A DNA stretch of 64,000 nt from Schizochytrium sp. TIO01 (lineage: Eukaryota; Sar; Bigyra; Thraustochytrida; Thraustochytriidae). Location of the stretch: the NCBI GenBank assembly GCA_004764695.1, contig SMSO01000014.1:6810029-6874028 (forward strand), given 5' to 3'. Under the pieces are notes generated by a model. That model was not told where the DNA came from. It ran no database searches and saw only the letters and a program-made list of their open reading frames with translations. Positions within the stretch are counted from its first letter, which is position 1. The number at the start of each line of letters is the position of its first letter. Made by a program: the position numbers and the translations under genes. Positions 22,175 to 34,400 of this stretch are shown here, piece by piece.

Positions 22175-22619
22175 GTGGAGGACACTAGGTACCAGTACCA
22201 GTAATATGATAATAATATAGAACAGAAGAAAGTGATGGGACTCACACCATGATAGTGCGAGGTCTCAAGACCTGAATTGAAGTTGACACCACGCTCGTGC
22301 GAAGCTGCAAAACCTTGGCGTACGCCCAATGGCAGTTCATTCTGAAGACGGACCTTTCATATTTCATGGGTGTCCGCGTTCCTGATGTCTCTGCGTCCAC
22401 CATTTTGAACGTCGCTGGCCAACTTCCGCCTAGTCGGAGGGCATACTAAGCCAGCTGAGCGAGATTTATTGAGCGCCAGTTTTCTTCTTTCCTTGCATCC
22501 GCTATTCCCTTCTTCACAGAATCCTTTTGTTTCTCAATATTATCCGTGGAAACACAAAACATCATTAAAAAAATGCATGCATTACTATTTTTTATTTTCT
22601 TATTTTAAAATGCAAACGT

Positions 22620-22645
22620 AGAAGAAGAAGAAGAAGAAGAAGAGG
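22620..22645. repeat. GAA microsatellite
   Basis: About eight perfect AGA/GAA units just downstream of an A/T tract. Confidence 0.9.
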
Positions 22646-23340
22646 AAAATCCTTCATTTTATGAAAAGCTTCGTGGTCACCGTTGTCGCCGCCACCGCTT
22701 GTAACAACCAGGTACTGCCCTCGCGGAGTGCCGAGCGTCTCCGCCCGCACGGGACGGGTTCGGTAGGCGTTGTTTGTTAATTCATTTGTTCATGCGTATA
22801 CTCGTCTTATCATTGTTAGCTATCGCTGTTTTAGAATCTGTTCTTGTAAATTCAAAGAAGAGTGGTTGGGTACTTCTTAGTAATCTTGTGGCGCTGCCTG
22901 TCGCCATGGGTGGTGCCAGTGATCACGATCACTCATGTTCGGGTGTCTCGCTTCACTAATTGCTCCGCGTAGAGGATAAACAAACCAACGCAGCGATGTC
23001 GAAACACCCTCAACTCGATTGACAGGCGCAACGGCAGCTTAAAAGCAACCGGCAGGGCGGCCTAAGCTGAGTTGCTTGGCACGGCGACTTTTGGAAACAC
23101 GATGTCTAACTAGCTAGGTCAGTGAGCATTGTTTCCAACTGCGATAAACATGAAAAAGAGAAGAATTAAATTGAAAAATTGAAGGAAAGCGAAGAACAGA
23201 ACTAAAAAGAAAGAAAAACAAAAAGAGCGAGAGAGACGTGAGATCGAATGAGGGCAAAACTTGAGCTGAGGAAACAGTAGGAACAGGAATCGGGGATGCA
23301 GATACAAGATGCCACAAGAAGATGCCAGCGAGCGCTACTC

Positions 23341-23436
23341 TCTGCTTCGGATACGGCCGCCCAGCAGAAGTCCTCCACTCGCATACCCTTTGCTTTCCTT
23401 GCGGCCTCCCTGCAAAGACCCTCCACTCGCATCGCC
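23341..23436. repeat. 48-bp imperfect tandem duplication
   Basis: Copies at 23341-23388 and 23389-23436 match at 34 of 48 positions without gaps and share the block CCTCCACTCGCAT. The length is a multiple of three, so both strands keep frame through it. Confidence 0.7.
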
Positions 23437-23811
23437 TTCGACCTTTGCACTCTAACAAAGGCCGGTATTCGCCATCCTCCCTTCGTTTTAACAGTTTTAA
23501 CGATGCGACAAAGTTCACAATTCAGGTAAAATAGAGCACATGGCGTATTACTTTAGACGAAGGGGAGCATCCAAATGATCGACGCTTCGGCTCCAGAAGT
23601 ACCTCGCGATCCCCATCGACTCCACTTCAGGGCGAGCTCGAAGAAGAAGCCCCAAAGCCAAAGATCCTGGCTGGCCAGTGCTTACAGCTCAGCGGGCCAT
23701 CCTCCCGACCAAAAAGACTGCCTGCAGGGGTGTGCACCATGTTCGGAAGCGCATGCATGCATCAATCTAAGCACGTGAATACATATGCAATACACTCGAG
23801 CCTAGCTGACC

Positions 23812-23936
23812 AATAGATAGATAAAAGAAAGAAAGATAGAATGATAAAAGAAAGATAAACAGAAAGGTTAAAGAAGAAAGATAGATAAAAAGAAAGAAAG
23901 AAAGAATAGATGAATAGATAGATAGAATAGATAGGC
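23812..23936. repeat. degenerate GATA/AAAG purine tetranucleotide cluster
   Basis: The plus strand is nearly pyrimidine-free apart from T in GATA units, mixing GATA, AAAG and AATA repeats for about 125 bp. Confidence 0.8.
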
Positions 23937-24177
23937 CAAGGAGAGAGATGATTCGGAATGCGGCGCGATCGAGGCGAGACTCTCGAGGAACTTTGAGGAG
24001 GTCCGTCGTTGGTTAGTTTTTTCTTCGTGGCCTGAGGCGATGAGACTCTTCCGCTCCCGAGCTGGCTCAACTAGGCCACTTATACCCACCCGCCCGCCAC
24101 TGCGAATGCGGCGGAAGCCAGACCACGATCCCAACGGCGATCGGTGCGGATGGACGAGCGGAAGGATGATGGTTGAG

Positions 24178-24209
24178 GAGTGAGTGATGAGTGAGTGAGT
24201 GAGAGAGAG
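24178..24209. repeat. GAGT/GA microsatellite
   Basis: About six GAGT-type units followed by GAGAGA. Confidence 0.8.
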
Positions 24210-25371
24210 CCTTCAACTTGCAGATGAATGACTGCCGTGCACGAGACAAGCGCAGCTGCTGCCGGTTGGTTGGGCAGGCACCTTCGAAGGAGACGGCGAT
24301 GGAGGCTGAACGCGGTTCGTGATTACTCGAACGCGCGGCAGCCGCCCAGCGCAGACACAGCTGGCCTGGTGTGGTCGGGGCATCTGGATGTCAAGCCCCG
24401 CACCACGAGCAGCGCTCAGTCCCGTACGGAATCACTCACTGAAGGGGTTTAGGATTGTTTCCTTGGTGGCTCAGCGGTGAGTTGAGGCCTGGGATGGCGA
24501 AGGATGGGCGGCTTGGAGGCCATCCAATCGGGGAACTTAAACGCCGCCATGCCCATGTTTGCCACAATGCGAAGGCCCACGTTGGACTTGACGCGCTCGC
24601 TTGGAAATGCTCCACTCGAAGAGGATCCGTTGTGGAGAGATTTGGGGGGGGAAAGCAATTTGCAGTAATAGACTCAAAGTGTATGTTAATTTACGGTGAT
24701 CAATTGATCGGTGCCCGTGAAGAGCTCCGTCCGTCGCCAGAATCCACGGCGCAAGAGCGTACGAGGGAGGGATTCAACAAGGTTCGTGGAAACCCGCGCA
24801 CGTGCTCCTTCAAGGGCGACGATCAAACACATGATTGAATATGTCTCGAGCTCGTCAGATGAAATCACCACTGTAGGTTCGCAGACTCGCGAAGAAAGTG
24901 TTGCTGTGGTTCGCGAAACTTGAATGTATCTTGAGCTTTCTCACATCATGACCACTTCTCCTCTCGGGGAATTGAGGTCTTCACAGAAATAAAGCATCAA
25001 AGCAGCCTTCGTTGTGATGCACTGTGAAAACAAAAAGGCGCCAAGGAAAACACTTTGGAGTTCTTTTCGTTGTTCATCAAGTAGCAGCGCAGCACTTGCT
25101 AACTACAGAAGAAAACTGAAGTTAAAAGGAACAAAGAAAGAAAATAACTTTTTAATTCAACAAAATTAGAGAAAACTGGCGAGGACCTAGACTACCCTTT
25201 AGGAGGCGACAGCATCGAGCTTTGACATCATCAGCAGTGCTTTCGAGCGAGTGTTCACGCCGATTGGTGTCGTATGAAAGAATGCTTTTATTTATTCTTA
25301 TTTATTTTTATATTTATTTATTCTTTTCCAGATTATAAGAATTCATGAAAATAGGCGAATGAATGGCTTCT

Positions 25372-25427
25372 GATATATGCATGCATCCATGCATTCCCTC
25401 ATGCATGAATGCATATATGCATGGTCC
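25372..25427. repeat. ATGCAT-rich imperfect inverted repeat
   Basis: ATATATGCATGCATCCATGCAT is followed after a few bases by a near-complementary arm built from ATGCATGAATGCATATAT. At least five ATGCAT units occur in 56 bp, so a hairpin or cruciform is possible. Confidence 0.7.
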
Positions 25428-25605
25428 CAGCCTGGCCTAACGCTTATCAGAGTAGCATACCAAGAGCTTCTATCAGCGAAAGGCACCGATCATTTGGGTG
25501 TTGCATTGCCTTGATTCTGGTTCCTGGAGTCTCAGGGCTGATTGCCAGGATGGCCGGCCTTCCTGCATATTATTACATAGTCGGCTATGATATTCAAAGG
25601 TACTG

Positions 25606-25630
25606 TTTTTATTTTATTTTATTTTATTTT
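25606..25630. repeat. ATTTT microsatellite
   Basis: About five ATTTT units in tandem. Confidence 0.8.
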
Positions 25631-28432
25631 TCTTGAATAACAAAAGATCGCTTCCTCTTCTTCTTTAGGGAAAAGATGAAGATAGGATGTTAATTTGAGA
25701 TGAGAGGGGTCTCAAATGAAAGGAGCAGTGTCGTCAGTTTCATCATACTTCTAGAGTCTAGTAAATTCTTCTTTCGCTTCCTTATTTTATAAAAGAACAT
25801 GATATTGCAGAATTTTATTGATAGGCCATCATGAACGACTAGTATGGAATGTAAAATTTTAAGTTTTCAGAACCATATGTATTCTGCACCTTGAGGGGGG
25901 GGAGGGTGATGCTATGAAATGCACTTTCCTCTTATCTTCAGTTATGAGATCCTTTTTTACTTACCATGATGGGTAATCATAATCAAATATTTAGTTCTGT
26001 ACAGCCTATCAGAGAATTATCCTTTCTACATTTGCTTTGCCATACTAGTAGAATCACGGGTGCAACTGAGCGACTTCCCGCCTTCTTTCATCATGACTAA
26101 GTAAACACCGTACAAACATAGCATGACTAATCGTCTTATATATTTAAAAAATGTAAGCACTCCCGAACTTAAAATAACAAAAGATGAAGAAGAATACTTC
26201 TTTCACTTGTCGCCCGCACGTGCAACAATCGAGTGCTATAGAAGCTTTTCGATCTTGCCATATTTTTAATTCTATTTTGAAAAGACTATCATTCTCTTTT
26301 ATTTATTTTAAAATTTGAAATAAAAAGACTATTGATAAAGGGTTGCTAAAATAATAATTATATGAAGTACTGCTGGTCTGCGTAGGGGTGACTTTTTAAA
26401 AAAAAGTTTCAGAGAGATATGTAAAAGTCGAAATTAATGGGATTCAACCATTCACTTTCCTTGAAAGATCAGCCTGGGATATCATATAGACGTCATTCAT
26501 TGATAAACCGTTGCAAATGAGACATGCAGGTGGCGTTCATAGACTTGCCGGAGTTTTCACAGCTCGTGCTTGAAGCGGGGCTGGCTTGTGCATAAATTAG
26601 CTCTGATCGGGCCTCTAAGATTTAGAGGGAGGTCTGATGCGGAGGATAGGAGGAATACCGTATCTGCATAAAAGATGCAGAAGAAGCTGGCAGAATGATT
26701 TATGGCGTGGATTCTTCGTATCAGCGTTCGTCACGAGTCGTCGGTGGGTCGCCGAGGCCAATCGCTTACTAAACTAATATTTTCAGGATATGCTATAGCT
26801 ACTAGTAGCTTTTTAAAAAGGATGAAATTAAGAAGGGTTCGAAATTGAAAATAAATGATTGCTCAATATTTTACATATTGACAAAGTAAATAAAAAATAA
26901 AAAACCCTCACTTCACCATTAGTATGGCGGCAGCTTTCGTGTTTGTGGAAAACAAACCTAAGTTTAGCTGAATACTTCGATACTGACTCGAGTCTCCTGA
27001 GACACCTCTTGAGATATAACTCATCAATAGCTATGCGCCCCAGATCGTGAAAGCTCAGGTACACGGCTCAGCAGCTCGGGATTGATTTACTTGAAGTGGT
27101 AAGGATGAAGGCAGCTAAGGCCTTTCCAACATCCGTAAAAATCAACTTCTAAATTGTGCTCGGTCATACTCACATTAAAAGTTGTATATCTACATTTTTT
27201 ATATTTCTTATTTAATGATGCCAAGCAAGTGATCATATGTAACGACCAAATTTGAAAAGAAAAAAACATCAATTTGAGAAAAACATGGCTGGTACTAGGA
27301 AGGAAAGACGATGACGCTATAAATATTGCAGCTTTGGAAACCCCGTGATAAGACGAAGTACAGCCAACTTAGAATTAGTGTATTAAAAATAAGGATGTCC
27401 TCTCATTTCATTTTTTAATTAAAATTTTAAAATTAAACATAAATAAATAAAGTCTTCGGAAACCCTTATCCGGACGGACTACTCATTTTTGTATCTAATT
27501 ATTAGTGTTATCACTAAAAATTAGCTGAAGTGTGCGTCACGGCAAAAGATACAGAACTATAACTTTTTCATATCATTGCCAGGACCGGAAAGAGCTACAG
27601 GCACTAACAACATGGCAGTTGCAGCTGCTTTAGATAATTGAGAAAGCCTTAAGATGAATTAAGTTTGTTTACAAAGAGAGTTAGAAATGCTAATTTATCC
27701 TTTTCTTGTGTATCCGTGAAGGTTTATATGATCACATTCATTTAAACTTTAAATAAAGACTTTTTATTAATTAGATTTTAAAATACAAAAATGTTTGAAG
27801 GTGATAAATAAGTCATCTCTTTATTATTGTTCAAAGTAATTTTATGATAAAGCCCATAACTAGTTGAGAACAATACATAGTGTGAAAGTAGTTCGTTATT
27901 TGTTGGTTCGAATTATTCAGAATCGCAGCGCAATCCCAATTGATCATAGTTTTTGGCTCGCTTTCGTTCGACTTGCCGGTGAAGTCTACTTTACTCCGCG
28001 TGCGTCGCGCGAACTTGAAAATCACCCTGTCTACTCCTGGCTTCAAAGCTGCATCCAAGTATATAAGGGTGCATCAGCCTGACGATATTTTGCTGTAGCT
28101 TTTACGAGTGTTTCAATATCCCTCCAAGCGCTCAAGTTGGATGAAGTCTTGTTGAGTTCATTCAGAATTCGCACCATTTTATTCCGTCAGGGAAATTTAC
28201 TGAATATGCGCAGAACAACCACTGCTTTAAATAAAATGGTATATGTCTTGACCCAGCAAGCCAGTCATCCTGACCACAAATTCATAAACTGCTGCTACGC
28301 AAGCCAGTCAGAATATCTGTTTCACACAGGCCGGGCCTTGTAAAAATGCGCTTGACTCAAAGGCCCGAAGAGGGAAATACAACTAAGACAACAAGCAAGT
28401 TAAATGGCAGCTACACAGCTTCCATCTGGATG

Positions 28433-28467
28433 AAACTCGAAACTCAAAACTCAAAACTCAAAACTCT
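28433..28467. repeat. 7-bp tandem repeat AAACTCA
   Basis: Five near-perfect copies of AAACTCA, with the outer two each differing by one base. Confidence 0.85.
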
Positions 28468-29000
28468 TAAATGTCGATACATTTGGTATAGAGACTCTGC
28501 AGAGGAGTTTTTCATGAACGCTTAAATGAGATAACACTTCAATTCTACAACACAGTGCTGATGTATCACAACCTCTCCAATAAATCTAAGTGTTAACGTG
28601 AACCACTTACATAAAACATTCGTGAACATGGTCAAGAGACAATACAATTGGTAGCAAGACATTTCGATTGAGGATAGCATTTGTTAAATGTACTAAAGTA
28701 CATCGACACGTAAATAAAAGATGGTTTTCATTTTCATTAAAATTTTACAAGTCCAACTAGTAAAAGGGGTTCTTCAACTTCACCTTCTTCTCATAATTGA
28801 TTTATTGATACACTTAAGCGTATTCTATTTAATAAGAGTTTCCTCTCATATTATTCATATCGCATTATATTTAAAAACAAAAATATGCATCGTTCTAGTA
28901 GCCATATGAATTAATTCTCTTACAAGGTTCTAAAAGTCAAAATAGTGTGAATGAATCTATCAAGGGTGATTAATGGATTTTAATTTTTTTGCTCTATAGC

Positions 29001-32000
29001 ATATCATACAATGATATTCACATTCAATGCTAGGAAGCCCAGGCTGCTGTTTTTTTTAAATACTCATCCTTCTTCTTCTTCTTCTTCTTCTTCTTCTCAT
29101 TCAAGTTTTATTATTTACTTCTATACACTATCCTTATATTTAAATTTATTTATCTTGTGAGGGCAAGGCTCTCTCAGGAATAAATTAAAAATCGGAAGAA
29201 CAGGTTTCGCATTGCGACAGAATTAAGGGAAAGTAGAGAGACTGAAAGAGTTTCAGGAAGTCTACAACAAAATACGTGGACGCTCCAGGTGTGGGCGACT
29301 GACGGGGTAGATGCTGCGGGCATCACAAAGGGTGATTTGCACTTTTGGGGGAACCCGCATACGACTTGCCTTTCGAATATTGTGTCATGATTCTCGCCTA
29401 AATCATGCGCAGATTTGTCATTGTGCCGGGTCATTAAGCATTTTAACTAGGTACCAGACCAGCATTTCAAAGTGGCAAGGATGATTTTTTTTAAATTTCC
29501 GAATCTAAATATCAGATTATTGAACTCGTGACTAGACACTAGATCAACTGAGAAAAACATATCAGGTAATTTCTGTTTGGCTTTCTTGGAACGAAGTTCA
29601 TTCATTTCTCTCAAGTTCTTGTCGCCCACTGATGGGCCTGACTTTTCTTTCTGAATTTCCCATTTTTATCCACCATCTGCTGTTTCAGAGTCTCGGTAGT
29701 GCTCTTCTCTCTCTCGCCTCTGTACCCTCCGCTTACTCTTACGGCCGTTCCGCTGAAGTACTAGAGCGGAAGAGTGCCAGTGAAACTTCGCTCGCTCGTT
29801 TGCTTTGTTTCTTGTTCGCTGGTTTTTGTCACCACACGCACGTGCAAAGCAAGAATGGGTGGATGCAGACTTGATCAGCACGTTTTTATACTTTAAATAC
29901 TGATTAGCACTTTTTTCCTTTTTATTTCCCTTTATTTATTTATTTTTAACTTTAAAAGAAGGGTTTCATCTTCTTTTTGTAATTGCTGTTTGGGGGGAAG
30001 TAGACTTTTTTTGTTTGATGTTTATTCACTTGTTGACTTCGGTTAGGAAAGTTTCGAAGTTTCTTGATCTCCATTGCCTCCTGTACTTACTACCACATGC
30101 TGGCAGCTATATCTTTTCATATTGTTGCTTCTAAGCCCTGAGGAAACTCACTTCATCTAGAGCTACTTCGCATTCGCAATGCTCCAAGGTTCATTTCATT
30201 GAAGCCCGGGTAGGTCTTTCGAGAAACGACCTCTATGATAGGAGGCGGAAGCACTGAATGATTGATCAACGAGTAACACAAAAACAACCAAGCTAGCTCC
30301 CTGGTTTTTAGGTGAATCGCAACTCTTAAATGATTGCATGAGTGAAATTGTGCTGGAATGGCGTGCTTCGCATTCATAGCATCTTTGAATAGAATTAAGG
30401 GCTTTGGACACCGCTGGCTGACCCTCAGGTTGTTTGAGAACCAGCTGGTATTCTCTTCTAATCTCTACGTATCTACCTACCTAACCAACTAAGTAACTAC
30501 CTACTGTGTTCTGATTCAAGTAGCCTCTAGTACAGTACCATGAATAGGTTGTGATTCCTTCGTGCTTGGCGTTTTTCTCCACGACGCGCGAAAATAAAGA
30601 AAGCAGCGCACGCAGGTGCCCCAGCCTCATCACCGCCTCACTTCAGACGACATGCGTAGCTGGGCCCGTGCGTGTATACTCTGCAGGCTTGCTGCGCGCC
30701 TCGGAACAAACCTCGGAAACTGGGCGTACGCCCTATTTCAAGCCCTGCTGACATCCCTTGCTTGCTAAAGCTGCAAAGTTCCTCACGTGCCAGCAGTACT
30801 ACTGTTGGCACTTCCCAACCATCGGCATGTGCTGAGACAAGGGTTTCACACCTTTTCCACCTTTCTACTGAGCTCACTTGGAATCTCATGGTTGTAGTAG
30901 AAGCTTAGATCAGTCTAACAAGTTTACTTTTAGTTAGTTTAGTGTCGGATTTATTATTTTCTTTTATTAAATATTAAAATAAATAAAAATAAAAATATAT
31001 ATAATGATGTCTATTCAAAGAACAAAATAAGACTAGTAAAGTAATTTCACTTACCAAAAAAACAGGGTTCTCTTTTGCTTGAAATGAGCATCTTTCGTAG
31101 CTCTATCTAAACATGCTTGCGTTTCCTGAACGAGCGAGAAGCCGGGGAAGTAGATAGAAGAAGCGGGTCATACGAATGCTAACAGGCGCTATACTCCTGG
31201 CGCTCACAAGTTCAACAAACTCACTTTATCTACTCCGACCTGGCGCAGACGGCCTTCCCTCGAAGTAGAATGAAGCAAGAGTCCGGGACCACCACGCACT
31301 CGTTCATGCATTTTCCATCGTTCCATGCATCTATATGCTGCTTCACCAGCAACTTAGTCAAAAATGCACCCCCTGCAAACGATTGGCTGTGCATGGATCT
31401 TGTAATGCCAGGGACTCGAACTGGGTGAGTCTCTTGTATCAAAATAAAGTGGAATTTGGGCAAGGCATCTATGTTTTTTTCTAACTGAGACTCGCCAGGT
31501 ATTAGAGGAATTAGCAAAAATCAAAGCGACGAGAACTGAAGCCAGGAACGACGTGATTCCTTGACACTGTTTCCAGAGAATAGAAGCTCAGTGACAGATT
31601 GTGACACATAGCCCAGACCACATAACGAGATAAACCTAACGCAGAATTAGAAAGGGCCGAAAAACAAACAAGAAGAGATCTTGATGTAAAGTGAGGTTAA
31701 AGTAACAATCTTTCAGCAACTATACAGGTAGCTCGTTACGTATTGTATAAATACTCGACAGGGGAAATTCAAAGGTGGTTGCCCTGGGATGGAAAATGCG
31801 CAAACTGTTTCGTTTTACTTTCCCCTCTCAGTTGTTTTCATTGGTATTGATTTTTTGTTAACCTGTGCTTGCCCAAGAATGGTCAATGCACCCAGCACTA
31901 CTGCAGAAAGAATATGAACCCCGAGTGGAAAGAGTTAGGTTAGCACAACAAATGGTAAATGGTAAATTGCCTTTATAAAACTTCTAGTCTGGTGGCTTAA

Positions 32001-34400
32001 TTGAGGGATTCGATACTGGCTGCACTTTTGCGCAATGATTAAGGAGCTCGAAGAATACTATCAACGAATTATGAAGGGTGGTGATCTGAGGACCTGTTCT
32101 TGTTAATAAGTTCGTAGTCATGCAGAAGTGAAGCTTGTTATTTTACAAGTTTTAATAAATGAACATTAGTGGTGAGTGGCTTATTATTCTCAGATAGCTT
32201 AATCATAACCACATCTACACTATTCACATCTTCCTCAATGAGCTTTCCTGATCGACAATCAGAATGATTTGGAACTAACTCTTTCTCAGAGACGCCTCAT
32301 GGCGAATTTTTCTAAATGGGGTTCGTATCTTTCCTTTTTTATATCGAGAGATTACCTACATTGACAAAAGAACACTTAATCATCGATCGCATCATTAATC
32401 AGGACACTAAGGAACTGATACTGCAAAAGTTGATAGCGAGGAGCTTGTCTACCAATTACTGTCTACCATTACAACTAGGCTACTGACTTTGGGTCTCGTT
32501 CTTTAGTCTACATCTTCTTCCCCAATTTCTTCTTCGACTGGGCGAAGCAGAATGATTTTTTTTGCTTTTATTTTGTTATTTTAATTTTAATTTTTAAATC
32601 CTTCTATAAAATCTGAACAAGTGTTTATTTGTGATATAGTATTTACGACAATCAAGGCCGGGGGGCATCTCATGGATTTCCCGATGTCGCCGCCCCCAGT
32701 CGGCACCCCGACTCAATTGCAGTGCGCGACGCACCGCCTGTCAAACAAAGGGTAGCAGAGGCAAACTTGCGCGCCACTTATGTTGAGTCAGTCACTATTT
32801 TTTTTCCAAGTGACACGGTATCTCTTTGATTTGCTTCCGTTTACAGAGAGCTCTTTGTTTCTTCAACATTCCTTTTAGTTTTAAGATGCTGCGTTGCTCT
32901 TTCTTTATTTAAGGCCCTGCGATATAGACCATCAATCAAGACACCTTGACCCCTTCTACTTTGCGTGTTTGATTGGCCAGTATCATTTTTGCGTAAAGAA
33001 GGAAAGATGTCCTTGTCGCCCCTTGCACCCTCACGGGCTCTGCATCGAGCCTGGGATTGCAAGCTAGCGCCCATACAGAATGGGCCAAGCGCAACGCCGT
33101 TCCATGGGTGTGGGTGCATGACACTGATGATGTTTATGGACGCCGTGAAGTCGCTACGAGCGACTTCGAAGTAGTCATGGTGAGATGCTCAGTCAGTCAA
33201 TCTTGTATTATTTCATTCAACTCTTTTAATTTATTCTATTCTAAAACTATCTTACATGGGTACCTTCGAACCTTTGTCTTAGCTAGTTTGCGTATTTTTC
33301 TCAAGCTAAGGCTTGCACGAGAGAAAAGGAAGAAGATTAAAAGGATTATGAATTTTGCCGAAAGCGTCGAACAATATCCTCCTACCTGCAGATGGTTCTC
33401 CTTTTTCATTTTTGGTCTCGTTAGGTTCTCTTTTCCAGTTGTCTATTTACTTCCAACTCTAAATACCAAAGTTCCTCTGCAGATTGTAAGTTTGCCAAGT
33501 AGTAGCAAAACTACAAGGAGAACAAAACCTGATTTTATGCACCACATTGCACTTGCATAAATTGCTATTTATTGGCAAGCGAAAAAGATCTGTCTACAAA
33601 CTGCTTGTCTGCTAGCCGAAGTTAGAATTTGGATTTCCAAAAATACTTCTGGGCGATGATAATCGGTTTATTTATCAGTAAAAATGGCTCAATTATTACT
33701 ATCTGTAGCACTACGAAGCTTATTAGCCAGTGATCAGACAATCAATCTTCTTCCGTTGAAGACGCGCAGGAAAAGAGGGAGACAGACTCGGATCCACGCT
33801 TATAGCGTGTACACAGGACTCACACAAGGAATCTCTGACTGTTTTATTGACAGAAGTATTAGGCTGCAACTCGCTGGCAGCATGCGCAGGAGCTGTGGCG
33901 AGGTTGTCAGTCAATTTTTATCAACTTTTGTGTTTCATTTGTTTTTTCGCATTTTAAACTTTTAAAATTAAACCAGTAATAATTAATGAAATAAAGAAAA
34001 AAGTACCTCGTTTTTGCATTTATGAAGTTGAATGGCTTATAATTCATATTATATATTCTATAATATATACAAACACTATTTTTAAAAGTAGTAATACATG
34101 TATACATCTTTAAAAGCTCTGCACTGTTACTAATATCATATCTAGGATTATAATGGTTGAAGTGTTCGTCGATGGGTGCCTGCGACCAGGTGATGTGGCT
34201 GAAGGGTGCCAAGTTTGTGACTATGAGGCATCAAAAATGAACAAGATTTGATCGCGGTTTTCTTGGAGACATTGTCTCTATGTTGACCGGTAGTCCCGCT
34301 TGAGAATTTGGTGCTGTCGCGCTTTCTGGCTGAGGTAGCATGCATTTCGCTGTCTACAATTTTACTTTAAAAAAAAAAATCAAAATTAGAATCAGAGGCG
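29001..34400. other. gene-poor region
   Basis: This part holds a CTT array (29069-29097), A/T tracts (about 29925-29960, 30950-31010, 32560-32625, 33940-33990) and GC-richer islands at about 29200-29440, 29640-29880, 30550-30900, 31230-31560 and 32990-33180. Several islands have 80-95-codon frames (29174-29434 minus, 30638-30889 minus, 31230-31517 minus) and one plus frame is open from 32997 to 33560. None matches a family I recognise; they could be decayed gene pieces or chance. Confidence 0.35.
29069..29097. repeat. CTT microsatellite
   Basis: About nine CTT units; the complement is the same GAA motif seen at 22620. Confidence 0.9.

Larger units (their letters stand above)
21361..25000. 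other. gene-poor region rich in simple repeats
   Basis: This part contains A/T-only tracts (about 21440-21535, 22590-22620), an A34 run, a GAA array, a 48-bp imperfect tandem pair, a GATA/AAAG-type cluster and a GAGT array, each listed separately. A 114-codon ATG frame at 24494-24838 (plus) and an overlapping minus frame are both peptide-like but of unknown family, and their lengths are within chance. Confidence 0.4.
25001..29000. other. gene-poor AT-rich region
   Basis: A/T-only tracts lie at about 25270-25330, 25600-25635, 26265-26350, 27405-27455 and 27720-27800. An ATGCAT-rich palindrome and a 7-bp tandem repeat are listed separately. The plus frame 27864-28343 is open apart from one TGA at 28080. 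No supportable gene. Confidence 0.4.

Noticed and set aside
28080-28082. TGA at 28080 as evidence of a variant genetic code
   Set aside because: TGA ends conserved genes here cleanly (lipase maturation factor, NEL-like protein), so the standard code applies.
29174-29434. 86-codon ATG frame on the minus strand
   Set aside because: It looks protein-like, but roughly a dozen such frames are expected by chance in a block this size; no splice or family support.
30638-30889. 83-codon ATG frame on the minus strand
   Set aside because: Same reasoning: chance length, unknown sequence, with an overlapping frame on the plus strand.
31400-31425. AGTTCGAGTCC on the minus strand, resembling a tRNA T-arm
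   Set aside because: The five-base stem does not pair and there is no cloverleaf around it.
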